A DNA stretch of 64,000 nucleotides from Symbiodinium sp. CCMP2592 (GCA_905221615.1 CAJNDT010003402.1:424750-488749), one strand, 5' to 3'; numbered from the stretch's first letter, positions 33,131 to 44,298 are shown. Translations and numbers: made by a program. The notes: generated by a model not told the origin, from the letters alone.

Positions 33131-36100
33131 CTGCTACTTAGGCAGCGTATGGTTCTTGCCGCATGACTCTCAAATACCACTCTCAAGCCATTGGCCATGA
33201 CACTGCCACGGCGAATTTGTCATGCCGCAACACCGTAACACTGCACCCTCAGGCGACAACCTTGACTCTGCAATCGCTCAGCGTCCTGCCATCGCCTGAC
33301 ACTGGAAGGTCTGGCCTCAGTGATGCAATCTGACACATGACACTGGCAAAAAACTGCTCTTGCAAGTCACTGCTATGACACCCTGCCGACATACCTATGG
33401 CATGTGACTCTAGCAGATTTTTAAAGTCAGCACCTTGAATCAGAACATGACTCTCTTCCTAGCTCTGGTTCATGCCGCATGACTCTCAGATGCTACCCTC
33501 AGACCCTGACACTGCTAGCGGCGAATGGGTCATGCCGCAACCAAATGACACTACACTCTGAAGCGATGACCCTGACTGCAATCGCCCAATGTCCTGCCAT
33601 CGCTTGACACTGGAAGGTCGGGCCTCGGTGATGCAATGTGATATATTATGTGACACTGACAAAAACTGCTCTTGCAAGTCACTGCCATGACACTCTGCCG
33701 ACCTACCTATGGCATCTGACTCTAGCAGATAGATGATAAGAACATGACTCTCATCCTAGCTCTCGGCGGCGAATGGTCCATGCCGCATGACTCTTTTAGA
33801 TGCTACCCTCAGACCATGACACTGCTAGCGGCGAATGGGTCATGCCGCAACAACATGACACTACACCCTGGATGCCTCTGTGCTCTCAGGCGCTGACCCT
33901 GACTGCAATCGCTCGGTGTCCTGCCATCGCTTGACACTGGAAGGTCTGGCCTCAGTGATGCAATGTGATACATGTGACACTCACAAAACTGCTCTTGCAA
34001 GGCACTGCTATGACACTCTGCCGGCCTACCTATGGCATGTGACTCTAGCAGATTAATAGACGATAATAATTTAATTGACAATATGACTCTCATCCTAGCT
34101 CTCGGCAGCGAATGGTCCATGCCGCATGACTCTCTCTTAGATGCTACACTCAAACCCTGACACTGCTAGCGGCGAATGGGTCATGCCGCAACAAAATGAC
34201 ACTGCACTCTGAAGCGATGATGACCCTGACTGCAATCGCCCAGTGCCCTGCCATCGCTTGACACTGGAAGGTCGGGCCTCGGTGATGCAATGTGATACAT
34301 GTGACACTGATAATACAACTCTTGCAAGTCAGTGCTATGACACTCAGCCGACCTACCTATGGCATCTGACTCTAGCAGATAATAATAGACGATAAGAACA
34401 TGACTCTCATCCTAGCTCTCGGCGGCGAATGGTCCATGCCGCATGACTCTCTTAGATTTTGCCCTCAAACCATGACACTGCTAGCGGCGAATTCGGTCAT
34501 GCCGCAACAACATGACACTACACCCTGGATGCCTCTGTGCTCTCAGGCGCTGACCCTGACTGCAATCGCTCGGTGTCCTGCCATCGCTTGACACTGGAAG
34601 GTCTGGCCTCAGTGATGCAATGTGATACATGTGACACTCACAAAACTGCTCTTGCAAGTCACTGCTATGACACTCTGCCGGCCTACCTATGGCACGTGAC
34701 TCTAGCAGATTAATAGACGATAATTGAACAATATGACTCTCATCCTAGCTCTCGGCAGCGAATGGTCCATGCCGCATGACTCTCTCTTAGGTGCTACACT
34801 CAAACCCTGACACTGCTAGCGGCGAATGGGTCATGCCGCAACCAAATGACACTACACTCTGAAGCGATGACCCTGACTGCAATCGCCCAATGTCCTGCCA
34901 TCGCTTGACACTGGAAGGTCGGGCCTCGGTGATGCAATGTGATATATTATGTGACACTGACAAAAACTGCTCTTGCAAGTCACTGCCATGACACTCTGCC
35001 GACCTACCTATGGCATCTGACTCTAGCAGATAGATGATAAGAACATGACTCTCATCCTAGCTCTCGGCGGCGAATGGTCCATGCCGCATGACTCTTTTAG
35101 ATGCTACCCTCAGACCATGACACTGCTAGCGGCGAATGGGTCATGCCGCAACAACATGACACTACACCCTGGATGCCTCTGTGCTCTCAGGCGCTGACCC
35201 TGACTGCAATCGCTCGGTGTCCTGCCATCGCTTGACACTGGAAGGTCTGGCCTCAGTGATGCAATGTGATACATGTGACACTCACAAAACTGCTCTTGCA
35301 AGGCACTGCTATGACACTCTGCCGGCCTACCTATGGCATGTGACTCTAGCAGATTAATAGACGATAATTTAATTGAACAATATGACTCTCATCCTAGCTC
35401 TCGGCAGCGAATGGTCCATGCCGCATGACTCTCTCTTAGATGCTACACTCAAACCCTGACACTGCTAGCGGCGAATGGGTCATGCCGCAACAAAATGACA
35501 CTGCACTCTGAAGCGATGATGACCCTGACTGCAATCGCCCAGTGCCCTGCCATCGCTTGACACTGGAAGGTCGGGCCTCGGTGATGCAATGTGATACATG
35601 TGACACTGATAATACAACTCTTGCAAGTCAGTGCTATGACACTCAGCCGACCTACCTATGGCATCTGACTCTAGCAGATAATAATAGACGATAAGAACAT
35701 GACTCTCATCCTAGCTCTCGGCGGCGAATGGTCCATGCCGCATGACTCTCTTAGATTTTGCCCTCAAACCATGACACTGCTAGCGGCGAATTCGGTCATG
35801 CCGCAACAACATGACACTACACCCTGGATGCCTCTGTGCTCTCAGGCGCTGACCCTGACTGCAATCGCTCGGTGTCCTGCCATCGCTTGACACTGGAAGG
35901 TCTGGCCTCAGTGATGCAATGTGATACATGTGACACTCACAAAACTGCTCTTGCAAGTCACTGCTATGACACTCTGCCGGCCTACCTATGGCACGTGACT
36001 CTAGCAGATTAATAGACGATAATTGAACAATATGACTCTCATCCTAGCTCTCGGCAGCGAATGGTCCATGCCGCATGACTCTCTCTTAGATGCTACACTC

Positions 36101-37530
36101 AAACCCTGACACTGCTAGCGGCGAATGGGTCATGCCGCAACCAAATGACACTACACTCTGAAGCGATGACCCTGACTGCAATCGCCCAATGTCCTGCCAT
36201 CGCTTGACACTGGAAGGTCGGGCCTCGGTGATGCAATGTGATATATTATGTGACACTGACAAAAACTGCTCTTGCAAGTCACTGCCATGACACTCTGCCG
36301 ACCTACCTATGGCATCTGACTCTAGCAGATAGATGATAAGAACATGACTCTCATCCTAGCTCTCGGCGGCGAATGGTCCATGCCGCATGACTCTTTTAGA
36401 TGCTACCCTCAGACCATGACACTGCTAGCGGCGAATGGGTCATGCCGCAACAACATGACACTACACCCTGGATGCCTCTGTGCTCTCAGGCGCTGACCCT
36501 GACTGCAATCGCTCGGTGTCCTGCCATCGCTTGACACTGGAATGTCTGGCCTCAGTGATGCAATGTGATGCATGTGACACTCACAAACTGCTCTTGCAAG
36601 TCACTGCTGTGACACTCTTGGCATGTGACTCTAGCAGCTTAGATGATGATTGAACATGACTCTCATCCTAGCTCTCGGCGGCGAATGGTCCATGCCGCAT
36701 GACTCTCTCTTAGATGCTACACTCAAACCCTGACACTGCTAGTGGCGAATGGGTCATGCCGCAACAAAATGACACTGCACTCTGAAGCGATGACCCCGAC
36801 TGCTATCGCCCAGTGTCCTGCCATCGCTTGACACTGGAAGGTCGGGCCTCGGTGATGCAATGTGTTTAATTATTATATTAAATTGAAATTATTATTGTTA
36901 TATGTGACACTGACAAAAACTGCTCTTGCAAGTCACTGCTATGACACTCTGCCGACCTACCTATGGCATCATTTATTGAATAATATTTATTTATTATAAT
37001 TAAATTTAAATATTAAACTAAATATGTCATTTAATTATTAAAATAGACGACGACGAAAATAATCATTGAACAACATGACTCTCATCCTAGCTCTCGGCGG
37101 CGAATGGTCCATGCCGCATGACTCTTTCTTAGATTAGATGCTACACTCAAACCCTGACACTGCTAGCGGCGAATGGGTCATGCCGCACAAAATGACACTG
37201 CACTCCGGATGCATCTGCGCTCTCAGGCGATGACCCTGACTGCAATCGCTCAGTGTCCTGCCATCGCTTGACACTGGAAGGTCTGGCCTCGGTGATGCAA
37301 TGTGGTACCTGACACTGACAAACTGCTCTTGCAAGTCACTGCTATGACACTCTGCCGAACTACCTATGGCATCTGACTCTAGCAGACGATAAGAACATGA
37401 CTCTCATCCTAGCTCTCGGCGGCGAATGGTCCATGCCGCATGACTCTCTCTTAGATGCTACCCTCAGACCCTGACCCTGCTAGCGGCGAATGGGTCTTGC
37501 CGCAGCGGCGAATGGGTCTTGCCGCAAACA
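33130..37530. repeat. Right terminal tandem array, about 325-bp unit
   Basis: About 13 units, anchored by TGACTCTCATCCTAGCTCTC at roughly 33745, 34084, 34401, 34734, 35046, 35382, 35699, 36032, 36344, 36656, 37077 and 37399, with a diverged one near 33448. Spacing cycles through about 339, 317, 333 and 312 bp, giving a higher-order unit of about 1300 bp repeated at least twice (33745-35045 and 35046-36343) with near identity. Each monomer has about nine TGACNCT copies, two GCGGCGAATGG..CATGCCGC blocks and an AT-rich variable segment. The frames of 63 or so codons inside it are not credible genes. Confidence 0.9.
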
Positions 37531-37617
37531 CCAGCATGACTCTGCACTCTAGGGCTCCACGCTGACCCTCGAGGTGATCCACGGTGAGGGCGATGTTCAC
37601 ATGAGAAGCTTGCTGAC

Positions 37618-37668
37618 ACTCGAAGCGAATTGTCAGTGGTAAATTACCACTGACAATTCGTTTCGAGT
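37618..37668. repeat. Hairpin near the right end
   Basis: The 25-base arm ACTCGAA.CGAATTGTCAGTG.. (37618-37642) and its inverse (37644-37668) differ at one base, with a one-base centre. The pairing continues outward imperfectly through AAGCT/AGCTT. Confidence 0.85.
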
Positions 37669-37688
37669 GGCAGCTTGAGCTAACGTGG

Positions 37689-37736
37689 CTTATGGTTGTT
37701 TGACACTACAAACTTATGGTTGTTTGACACTACAAA
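37689..37736. repeat. Subterminal 24-bp direct repeat, two copies
   Basis: TTATGGTTGTTTGACACTAC lies inside each of two adjacent 24-bp units. The second contains the last TGACNCT motif (37725-37731), 81 bp from the element end. Confidence 0.85.
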
Positions 37737-37797
37737 CCATACAATCAATCGTTGTATACCAAGACCCAGCAAAACCACAGAAATTAAAAACACTCCG

Positions 37798-37817
37798 AAA
37801 GCACAGCCCAGGAACTT
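37798..37817. repeat. Right terminal inverted repeat and target duplication
   Basis: AAAGCACAGCCCAGG (37798-37812) is the inverse of CCTGGGCTGTGCTTT and matches the left end at 13 of 15 positions. AACTT follows at 37813-37817; with the preceding AGG it equals the left-flank AGGAACTT. Confidence 0.65.
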
Positions 37818-37850
37818 TAGGATCAATATTAGAATTATTTAAGCCTCTAT
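37813..37850. repeat. Right half of the split family-B MITE
   Basis: After AACTT the sequence runs through TTAGAATTATTTAAGCCTCT. This corresponds to the last third of family B (GTAATTATTTAGGC at 42848-42947), including the flanking TATAATA. It completes the half at 5121-5186. Confidence 0.75.
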
Positions 37851-38105
37851 AATACAGCTGGGGCGCCACGAAGAGGCAGGAAATACCCTGGCAGCTGCAC
37901 CAAGGGCACCTGAGGGCTGGAACTGAGGGTGTTGGGCCAGAGTTGGGTGCCAATTTTGAGCAGATCGAGGCTGAACCAGAAACTGCCTCTGAGTTGGACA
38001 TTTTCTGCCTCGCATACGACGGTTCTCTAACTCGTGATGACTGGCCTCGCAGCCTCCAACGCACCAGGATGATGAGACAGTCCGGCACGGGGTCGCTGAC
38101 CGCCC

Positions 38106-40131
38106 TCAGGTACCCCGTACGCCAGCAGCCTTCACGCTGGTCATCCACCAACTTAAAAGCGCCAGCAAACCCGCCTTGGCCCACAAAGGCTTCACATCCA
38201 TGCAAAGCAACTGGGTGTACATCGTGCTGCAAGAGTCTATGCCCAGCTGTAACATGCGAGGATGCACTTCATGAAATCCTGCTGGCATGGCTGGCTCTTT
38301 CCATCGTTGTTGCTTCCTCTTTCTGGTTGCCATCTGCACGACAGCATCAACAGCCGAGCACCATCCCTTGAGGAACTTTCGCTCCAGAGGAGTCATCTCG
38401 CTGATGAGCCTGTACTTCTCCTAGCAACAAAGCATATCATCAAAAATGAGTACCACTTGTTCGAACATCCTTTGGGGCTGGGATTCTGACGATGTTCCAC
38501 GCCTTCCTCGCCCTCTCCCATATGACTGCGCTGAAGTCGGTGAAATAGAACTAATGCCGACGTCGCTGCTGCCAGCCCCCCCATCGATTCTGAGCTGTGG
38601 CTTCGGGCTCAGCGCCTCACTCTTTGTCTTGCGAGGTGTGCCCAAGTCAGGAGCAATGGAGGCCCCCAAATTCGCACCTTCTGGGCACAGCGACATGTCC
38701 GGTAGCACCTGTATGCTTGCCCCACCATCAGGCCGCGGAGTCCCGCCAAGGCACTTGTATTGTATCAGCAAGCATCTCAGGGGAAGATCCTCCAACGACT
38801 GAAGCTCTTCCGTAGAAGAGTGTGACTTCATCTTGCGCATCTCGTGGATCGAAGTTGCAAGAACTTGGCTCCTTGCTAAAGCTTTGTCCAAGTCTAGAGT
38901 CGTCGTGTTGCCGCGTTGGGAAAGAGCCTTCCTCTTCAATTCCCTCAATGAAGAGTATCTGCTCTGGGCAGGACCGCCCAGCTCTATCACAACCTTTTCG
39001 AAGAGCTGCAACCCTGAGTAATCTTTTTGGCGATTGCGCCACAACTTCTTGCTGTCCCGCGCCAAATCATTTACTATATGCTCAACATCCAGACCCTTGA
39101 GATCCCGAAAAAGCCACTTAGCAACTCGAGCAGCATTCCTGGCACCTGGATAATCCGTGTACAGCTGCTTCAGTTTGTTGATTTGCCCCTGGCGATGTAA
39201 CTGCGAATCACCGTCGAAGAGATCTCTGCAAACTACATCGACGTCCATACCGAAAACTTCCAAGCGAAGTGCTTTACTTCCTCGCTCGAAGCTGTCCACT
39301 CTCGGGTCATGTTTAAGAAGGCCACACAGGGATTCGAACTCTTCCGGAGTGATATCTTCTCGAGTCAGATCTTGGATGTGCAAGTCCACGTCGGAGAAAT
39401 CCTTGTTGTGAAATGTTGTGAACATCACGCTGGTATGATCCGACGACTCTGGTGGTGCAGTTGCGTAGAAGCTTTCGTGCATGCTCGTCTACAAGGCACC
39501 TCACCTCCTCCACGCGCCAGGGAGTGTCGGGTTTAAGGCTCTCTGCGAGGTCCTCGAAGCCATTCGTTTGCCCCCATGCCTGCGCCACCCGCTTCACCAC
39601 GAGATACAGCTCTTCATCATACGGTAGCTCAACATCTTCGTACTTCGGAATGACTCGGCATCTAACTTTGCGGCTGCGGGCAGGACATGTTGCCCAAGGA
39701 TGCCCGACGCTGCCGAGCAACCACGGAACGAAGAGTGGCGCCAAACTCGACATGAGGCCGATGACTGCCAGAAATCGGCAAGCCCGCGGTTTGCTGTTGC
39801 GGACCATGCTGGGCACGAGTGCACCTAAAGCCCCCTTCTTGTCACAACCTTGCCTCTGGTCCAAACGCTACCCGAAATCGGACACTTTGACGGGAATGGT
39901 CAGTTCAGGGCAGCCGGTTCCAACATGACCATGATCTGAAAAAGCTTCCTTCAGACTAGCCTCCTTGCAGAAGAAAAGGTGTTCGGCTTTATCACTGCTG
40001 GTGCTTAGGAGGTCTGGGACTTTGGAAACCACGAGACAGAGCCGCTGATGGCGGCTTTCCTGGCTCCAACTACTGAGATTATCTGAGATTTCGCTAGGTT
40101 TCAGCGCTGAGGACAAGATCCTCGTTCGCAT
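38106..40131 (-). pseudogene. Nucleotidyltransferase-like gene, broken
   Basis: One minus frame opens with an ATG at 40131 and meets TAG at 39868-39870, then continues in the same frame. It encodes a hydrophobic segment (FLAVIGLMSSLAPLFVPWLL) and RKLLRNCTTRVVGSYQR. A frameshift near 39430 is then needed to reach NKDFSDVDLHI, a downstream GMDVDVV and GARNAARVAKWLFRDL. GS, DxD and the third Asp are the signature of pol-beta-fold nucleotidyltransferases (poly(A) polymerase/terminal uridylyltransferase type). A second in-frame TAG at 38421-38423 is followed by EKYRLISEMTPLERKFLKGW and a further 85 open codons to TGA. So there are two TAGs and one frameshift. It lies outside the 32.6-kb element and lacks the TGACNCT motif. 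Sequencing error or UAG readthrough could explain part of this. Confidence 0.55.
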
Positions 40132-40170
40132 GGTCTGACCGATCTACTCAAGCATCCTCTTGACGTACAT

Positions 40171-40262
40171 ATAGGGGCCTTAATAAGTAGACTAGGGTTT
40201 GGAACGCATTGTACTAGAATTATAGTAAGGAGCCCCCCAAAAATAGTATTGGTCTTAAGTCT
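40171..40262. repeat. Family-B MITE copy
   Basis: It starts ATAGGGGCCTTAATAAGTAG and ends AAAAATAGTATTGGTCTTAAG. It is diverged from the copies at 41490-41596, 42848-42947 and 47393-47488. Confidence 0.75.
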
Positions 40263-40885
40263 CCATGCAACTCGACGCCTGAACCATCACAGTTGCTCCT
40301 GCGCAACCTGCAACCCGGTCTCACTATTGTTTTGTCGTACTATGATCGTACTGGTCCTGAGCTAGTTCATGGTTGGGATAGGACTAAAAATTTACATGTT
40401 TATTCCTCATTGGGTTTAAGTACCCATCAGAATGCAAAATCTTACCCAACTTTGACAAAGTTAGGACAGTACTAAAAATCGTCTTCACAATCAGTAATGC
40501 CATGGTAGCAATGGTGGTCACACTGGCGAGAGCTATCGCTAAAACAGAGAGCAACAACACGGCACGGGGTCTAACATCTAGGCTCTATTCTCAAGATACT
40601 AGGTAGTGACTACCAAAAAAACCAAAGGATTTAAAAGCACGTGAAACCGCACAGAAGCCCGTAGTAAAATCCTGTACGGCAATTTGACAATCCTATACGC
40701 CCCATGAGCTTTCTAGAAACCTTACGTAGCTAGACCCTACAGATCTGCGAAACGGTCCCTTGAGAGTCCCTCCTCGGAGCCGCGCTTGTGCTCCGGCGGA
40801 TGGCCCGGAGTGAAGATGTTACACGTGGATACCTGCGATGGAGCTTCTGGGCTCCCTTTTGATTGAGGGCCCGTTTACGCTAAGC

Positions 40886-40948
40886 TTCAGGGTTTAGGGT
40901 TTAGGGTTTAGGGTTTACGGTTTAGGCTTTAGGGTTTAGGGTTTAGGG
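40886..40948 (+). repeat. Interstitial TTTAGGG array
   Basis: About eight TTTAGGG-like units, two of them degenerate. Further plus-orientation arrays are at 43417-43466 and 43857-43900. Confidence 0.8.
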
Positions 40949-41489
40949 TGAGAACTAGTCAAGCCTTTTGTATGTTCCTCTTTAAGGTCCTCTTTGAGTC
41001 TGCGAGGATCCGGTACTTTCAGGCTTCGTGGCTTCGAGCTGTTACATTAGCTTTCGGTACTTAGGTCTAGGGTCTTACAGGCTTTTTTACAAGGCTTTCG
41101 GAAGCCCAGACCCTCTGGCCTGAAACCTATGCCCCAAACTTCAAGCCCCAAGCCCTCAACCTAAACCATAAACCCGGTAAAATTTGCTGCTTAAATGCAG
41201 AAACCTAAACCCTGAACCTGCATCGCAAACCTAAAACCTTGACGATCAAGCCAACGGCACAAAACCCTAAGCACTGCACCCACATACTCCAAAGAGCTTG
41301 TGGGGCTCGCATAATCCCCATATGCACCATCGCAGCCATCACGACCTACCTGCGCAATACCGAAACAGGTCGACAGCGTCATCTGCACACCCGGGAATCC
41401 GAATCCCCCCATGCAACGCTATCTAACCGATAAAGCCCTGAGACGCCCCATAAAACCATCAGCGCGAAGCCCAAACCCAAATAACACCC

Positions 41490-41596
41490 TAATGTAGGGA
41501 GTTAGATAAGTACCAATTAATACTATTTTGGGGTTCCTTATTATAGTTATAGTATAATGAGCCGCAACACCCTATTCTAATTATTAAGGCCCCTGT
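41490..41596. repeat. Family-B MITE copy (inverted orientation)
   Basis: Contains ACTATTTTGGGGTTCCTTAT and ends TTCTAATTATTAAGGCCCCT, the reverse complement of the family-B start. Confidence 0.8.
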
Positions 41597-42170
41597 ATTA
41601 TCACCATTAAAGATTTACATGTTTATTCCTTATTGGGTTTAAGTACCCATAAAAATGTAAAATGTTACCCAGCTTTGACAAAGTTGATGGACGCCCGAAA
41701 GATCTCCTGAAACGGCCCCAAGTTCCCTTATGCAGTAGACGCCTGGCCGTACTTGGCGGGGAAAACCCGGCAGCCACAGTTGTACATCACACCGCAGGCA
41801 GGGGTGAAGAAGAGGTAGAACCTGGGAAACCCGGCGGGTTTGGCTGTGTAGGAAGAAAAAAAGTTTTGCAGGGTTTTAATAAGTGTTCCAAGGGTTTCGG
41901 AGTATTGGGGTTCAGGTTTGAGGGATTGAGCATTCAGCATGTTGGCGTACGTTTGGGGCTTTGGGTTTAGGACTGAGAAGTCTATAAGGCTTTTGGTTTA
42001 GGAGTTGCAGCTTTTGAAAAAGATCAGCCAGGTTCACCGGTAGCCCATGTATAGCAAGGTTACCGTCTTTCTACTGTAGTCAGGTTTCAACAAGGAAGCT
42101 CCAACAAAACAGTGTAAAAAAAGGGTGCCATGCTCCGATCTAATCAGGCCTTAACCCTTCGCAAGAGTCT

Positions 42171-42282
42171 ACTTGGAGGATCATGGGACTTAGTAAGTAA
42201 GGTTATAAGTACCTTCATTGGGGTTATAAGTCTAGTTACACTAATTATAACCCTAGTTCCTAAGTCCCATGATCCTTTAAGT
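42171..42282. repeat. Family-A MITE copy 2
   Basis: Starts ACTTGGAGGATCATGGGACT and ends with the inverse, CCCATGATCCTTTAAGT. Confidence 0.85.
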
Positions 42283-42562
42283 AGGATTGTGTGAGCCGGC
42301 TACGAGTTCCAGCGCTTTCGGCTCGAGGGCTCAGCACTTCGATTCGAGGCAAGGCGGGTAAAAGGTCTGGGGCTTGGGAACTTTCAGTTTGCGACCGCAG
42401 CTTCACAGTTGGGAGCCTAGTGCACGAAGTATTCTGAAGATAAGTGCTGGACGACGACTGGTGTTCCAGCTTTGGCTCTGCAAAAGGTGTATTGGAATAA
42501 TGAGTCTCAGGACTTTAGGGAAGAGAGCAGCTGACTCACCTAAACCCTAAACCATAAACCCT

Positions 42563-42680
42563 ACTGGGAGGATCATGGGACTTAGTAAGTAAGGTTGTAA
42601 GTACCTCAATTGGGGCTATAAGTATTAGTATAGTTACCCTAATTATAACCCTAGTCACTAAGTCCCATGATCCTTTAAGT
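42563..42680. repeat. Family-A MITE copy 3
   Basis: Same arms and centre as copy 2, which lies only about 280 bp away. It is flanked on both sides by CCCTAAACC-type telomeric fragments. Confidence 0.85.
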
Positions 42681-42847
42681 AAGCCCTAAACCATAAACCC
42701 CAAACCCTAAACTCATTTCCGATGTCGGGCAACACCGACGACGAATCTCCGCCCTGTCCCTCCAAACTCCCCTGAGGTGTGCGCATCACGAAGATGAAGA
42801 TCCACGGCACCGCTTTGATACCGCTCCTTAGCCCGGAGCACGGTAAT

Positions 42848-42947
42848 ATTGGCCTTAATAATTAGAACAGGGTTTTGGGGCCCATTATACTATAACTATA
42901 ATGAGGAACCCCAAAATAGTATAGGTAATTATTTAGGCACGTGTATT
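42848..42947. repeat. Family-B MITE, complete reference copy
   Basis: A complete copy of about 100 bp: TTGGCCTTAATAATTAGAAC, then GGGTTTTGGGGCCCATTATA, then TATAATGAGGAACCCC, then ATAGGTAATTATTTAGGC. It is used here as the reference for the split copies. Confidence 0.8.
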
Positions 42948-42949
42948 AT

Positions 42950-44185
42950 GCAGTTTCGGGAGATGTCGCAAAGCAACGTCTGAACAACGCTAAACCAACA
43001 CTGCGCCAGCGCAGCTTAGAATCAACCTTTCATCCAGTGGAGGTGCGCACATAAAAACACACCGTCGCCAAGATTTCTGTGGAGCAAACACCCGCGACCC
43101 GGGAAAGTGTGAATCGGCTTAAGTTTCGCAGACCCCCTCTTCAGAGCATGAGAATAAGAATTATTGTTACTTTGTGGTATTGTCATTAACATTAGTACTT
43201 TTACGAATACTACTGTTATTCGTGTTACAATGCTTCAAACACCAGGAAATTATAAACCGCTTCAGTGTCTTCTGTTCTGGGCCTTGAGTGTCCTGAATTC
43301 TTTCGAGCTGGTTGGCAGACGGGAGACACGCAGACAGGCTCTCCAAACACAAGCTTGTCTCGCCTGTCGATGGTAACCCTACCCAAATTATACTCATGAT
43401 GCAACATGAAACGTGCTCTCTTAGGGTTTAGGGTTTAGGGTTTAGGGTTTAGGGTCTAGGGTTTAGGGTCCACAGTAGTCACGGGGCCGGCTTTGGGCGG
43501 GGATTGGTGCTTTTGTTCGAGGCTTCAGGGCGCAGCAACAGTAAGACTCATGCTCCTCGAGTTCATAGCTGCGGATCTGTAGGGCTCAGGATACTGAGGC
43601 TCAGGATTTTGCAAGGGGGGGTTCCGGGCTGTGGATGTAAAGTTTGCAATTTCAGGGCCCCAAAAAGGCACATGAGCAAAAATTAGGATAGGGATATCCC
43701 ATATAACCCCCTTATAACGCAGCCTAATAGGGTAGCGATATCCCTTTTTGGGTCCCTAAAGTTTGGGTCTCAGGCTCAGGGTTTTGGGTGGCCAGGAAAC
43801 GTTTCAGGCTGGGAGCTGGGGCTGAGGCTTAGGGGTCTAAGTTTCCTTAGCGTCTGAGGGTTTAGGGTTTAGGGTTTAGGGTCTCGGGTTTAGGGTTGAG
43901 GGTCTAAGCTTCCTTAGCGTCTGAGCCTATCACCATCCCACGGCTTCTGGTTTTGATCAGAGGGCCTAATTATAACTGTACCCCTCTGAATACTCGCAAC
44001 AGATGGCCATGAAAGCAACATGGCTTATTAATCATCAATCAATCGAGCCATGGCTTCCGTTCAGTTCTTCGCTCTTGAGTATCGAACCGTAAACCTACTC
44101 CCGGTCGATATAGGGCTTTAAAGTCAAGATTTCAAGAGTACATGAAAGCCCTGAAGGATCAGGGCTTGAAGTCTTGAAGGCCTAA
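42950..44185. other. Non-coding stretch with TTTAGGG fragments
   Basis: No gene is seen. TTTAGGG arrays lie at 43417-43466 and 43857-43900. A small inverted pair GGGATATCCC...GGGATATCCC flanks about 55 bp at 43690-43750. Confidence 0.6.
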
Positions 44186-44298
44186 ACTGGGTTCTTGTTA
44201 AGGAACTTAATTTAAGTTACCATAATAGGGATCTATCGTAAATAATAGGGTTTCCTTATTATGGTAACTTAAATTAAGTTCCTTAACAAGAACCCAGT
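44186..44298. repeat. Palindromic MITE-like element, family E
   Basis: The arms, of about 44 bp, start ACTGGGTTCTTGTTAAGGAA and close with the exact inverse, enclosing about 25 bp. The near-perfect arms suggest a young copy. Only one copy is in the window. Confidence 0.8.

Larger units (their letters stand above)
5187..37812 (-). mobile_element. Candidate giant DNA transposon (32.6 kb), TGACNCT-saturated
   Basis: The boundaries come from four signs that agree. A family-B MITE is split at exactly these points. AACTT (or AGGAACTT) is repeated on both sides. The first 15 bases, CCTGGGATGGGCTTT, match the inverted last 15 at 13 positions. The TGACNCT motif begins at 5340 and ends at 37731. Inside are two terminal tandem arrays and a central gene region read from the minus strand, with a transposase-like protein and a C5-DNA methyltransferase. 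A 5-bp duplication with aligned terminal repeats is the simplest reading. An 8-bp duplication would suit hAT-type transposases, but it would leave the terminal repeats offset by 3 bp, and the extra AGG is explained by the repeat end plus the MITE consensus. I do not recognise a named superfamily. A single element is an inference; nested older insertions cannot be excluded. Confidence 0.7.
40375..41687. repeat. Dispersed repeat family I, two copies
   Basis: About 40375-40468 and 41611-41687 share TTTACATGTTTATTCC, TTGGGTTTAAGTACCCAT and TTTGACAAAGTT in the same order. The core TGGGTTTAAGTACCCA is palindromic. Confidence 0.65.

Noticed and set aside
5187-37812. Uptake-signal or Chi-like bacterial motif, or a bacterial insert
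   Set aside because: Introns, a eukaryote-type transposase-like protein and the MITE-split borders show eukaryotic nuclear DNA; the motif density also far exceeds that of uptake signals.
37714-38232. Minus-strand ORF of 172 codons crossing the right end of the giant element
   Set aside because: It spans the element/MITE boundary and has no recognisable protein features, so an open frame by chance is more likely.
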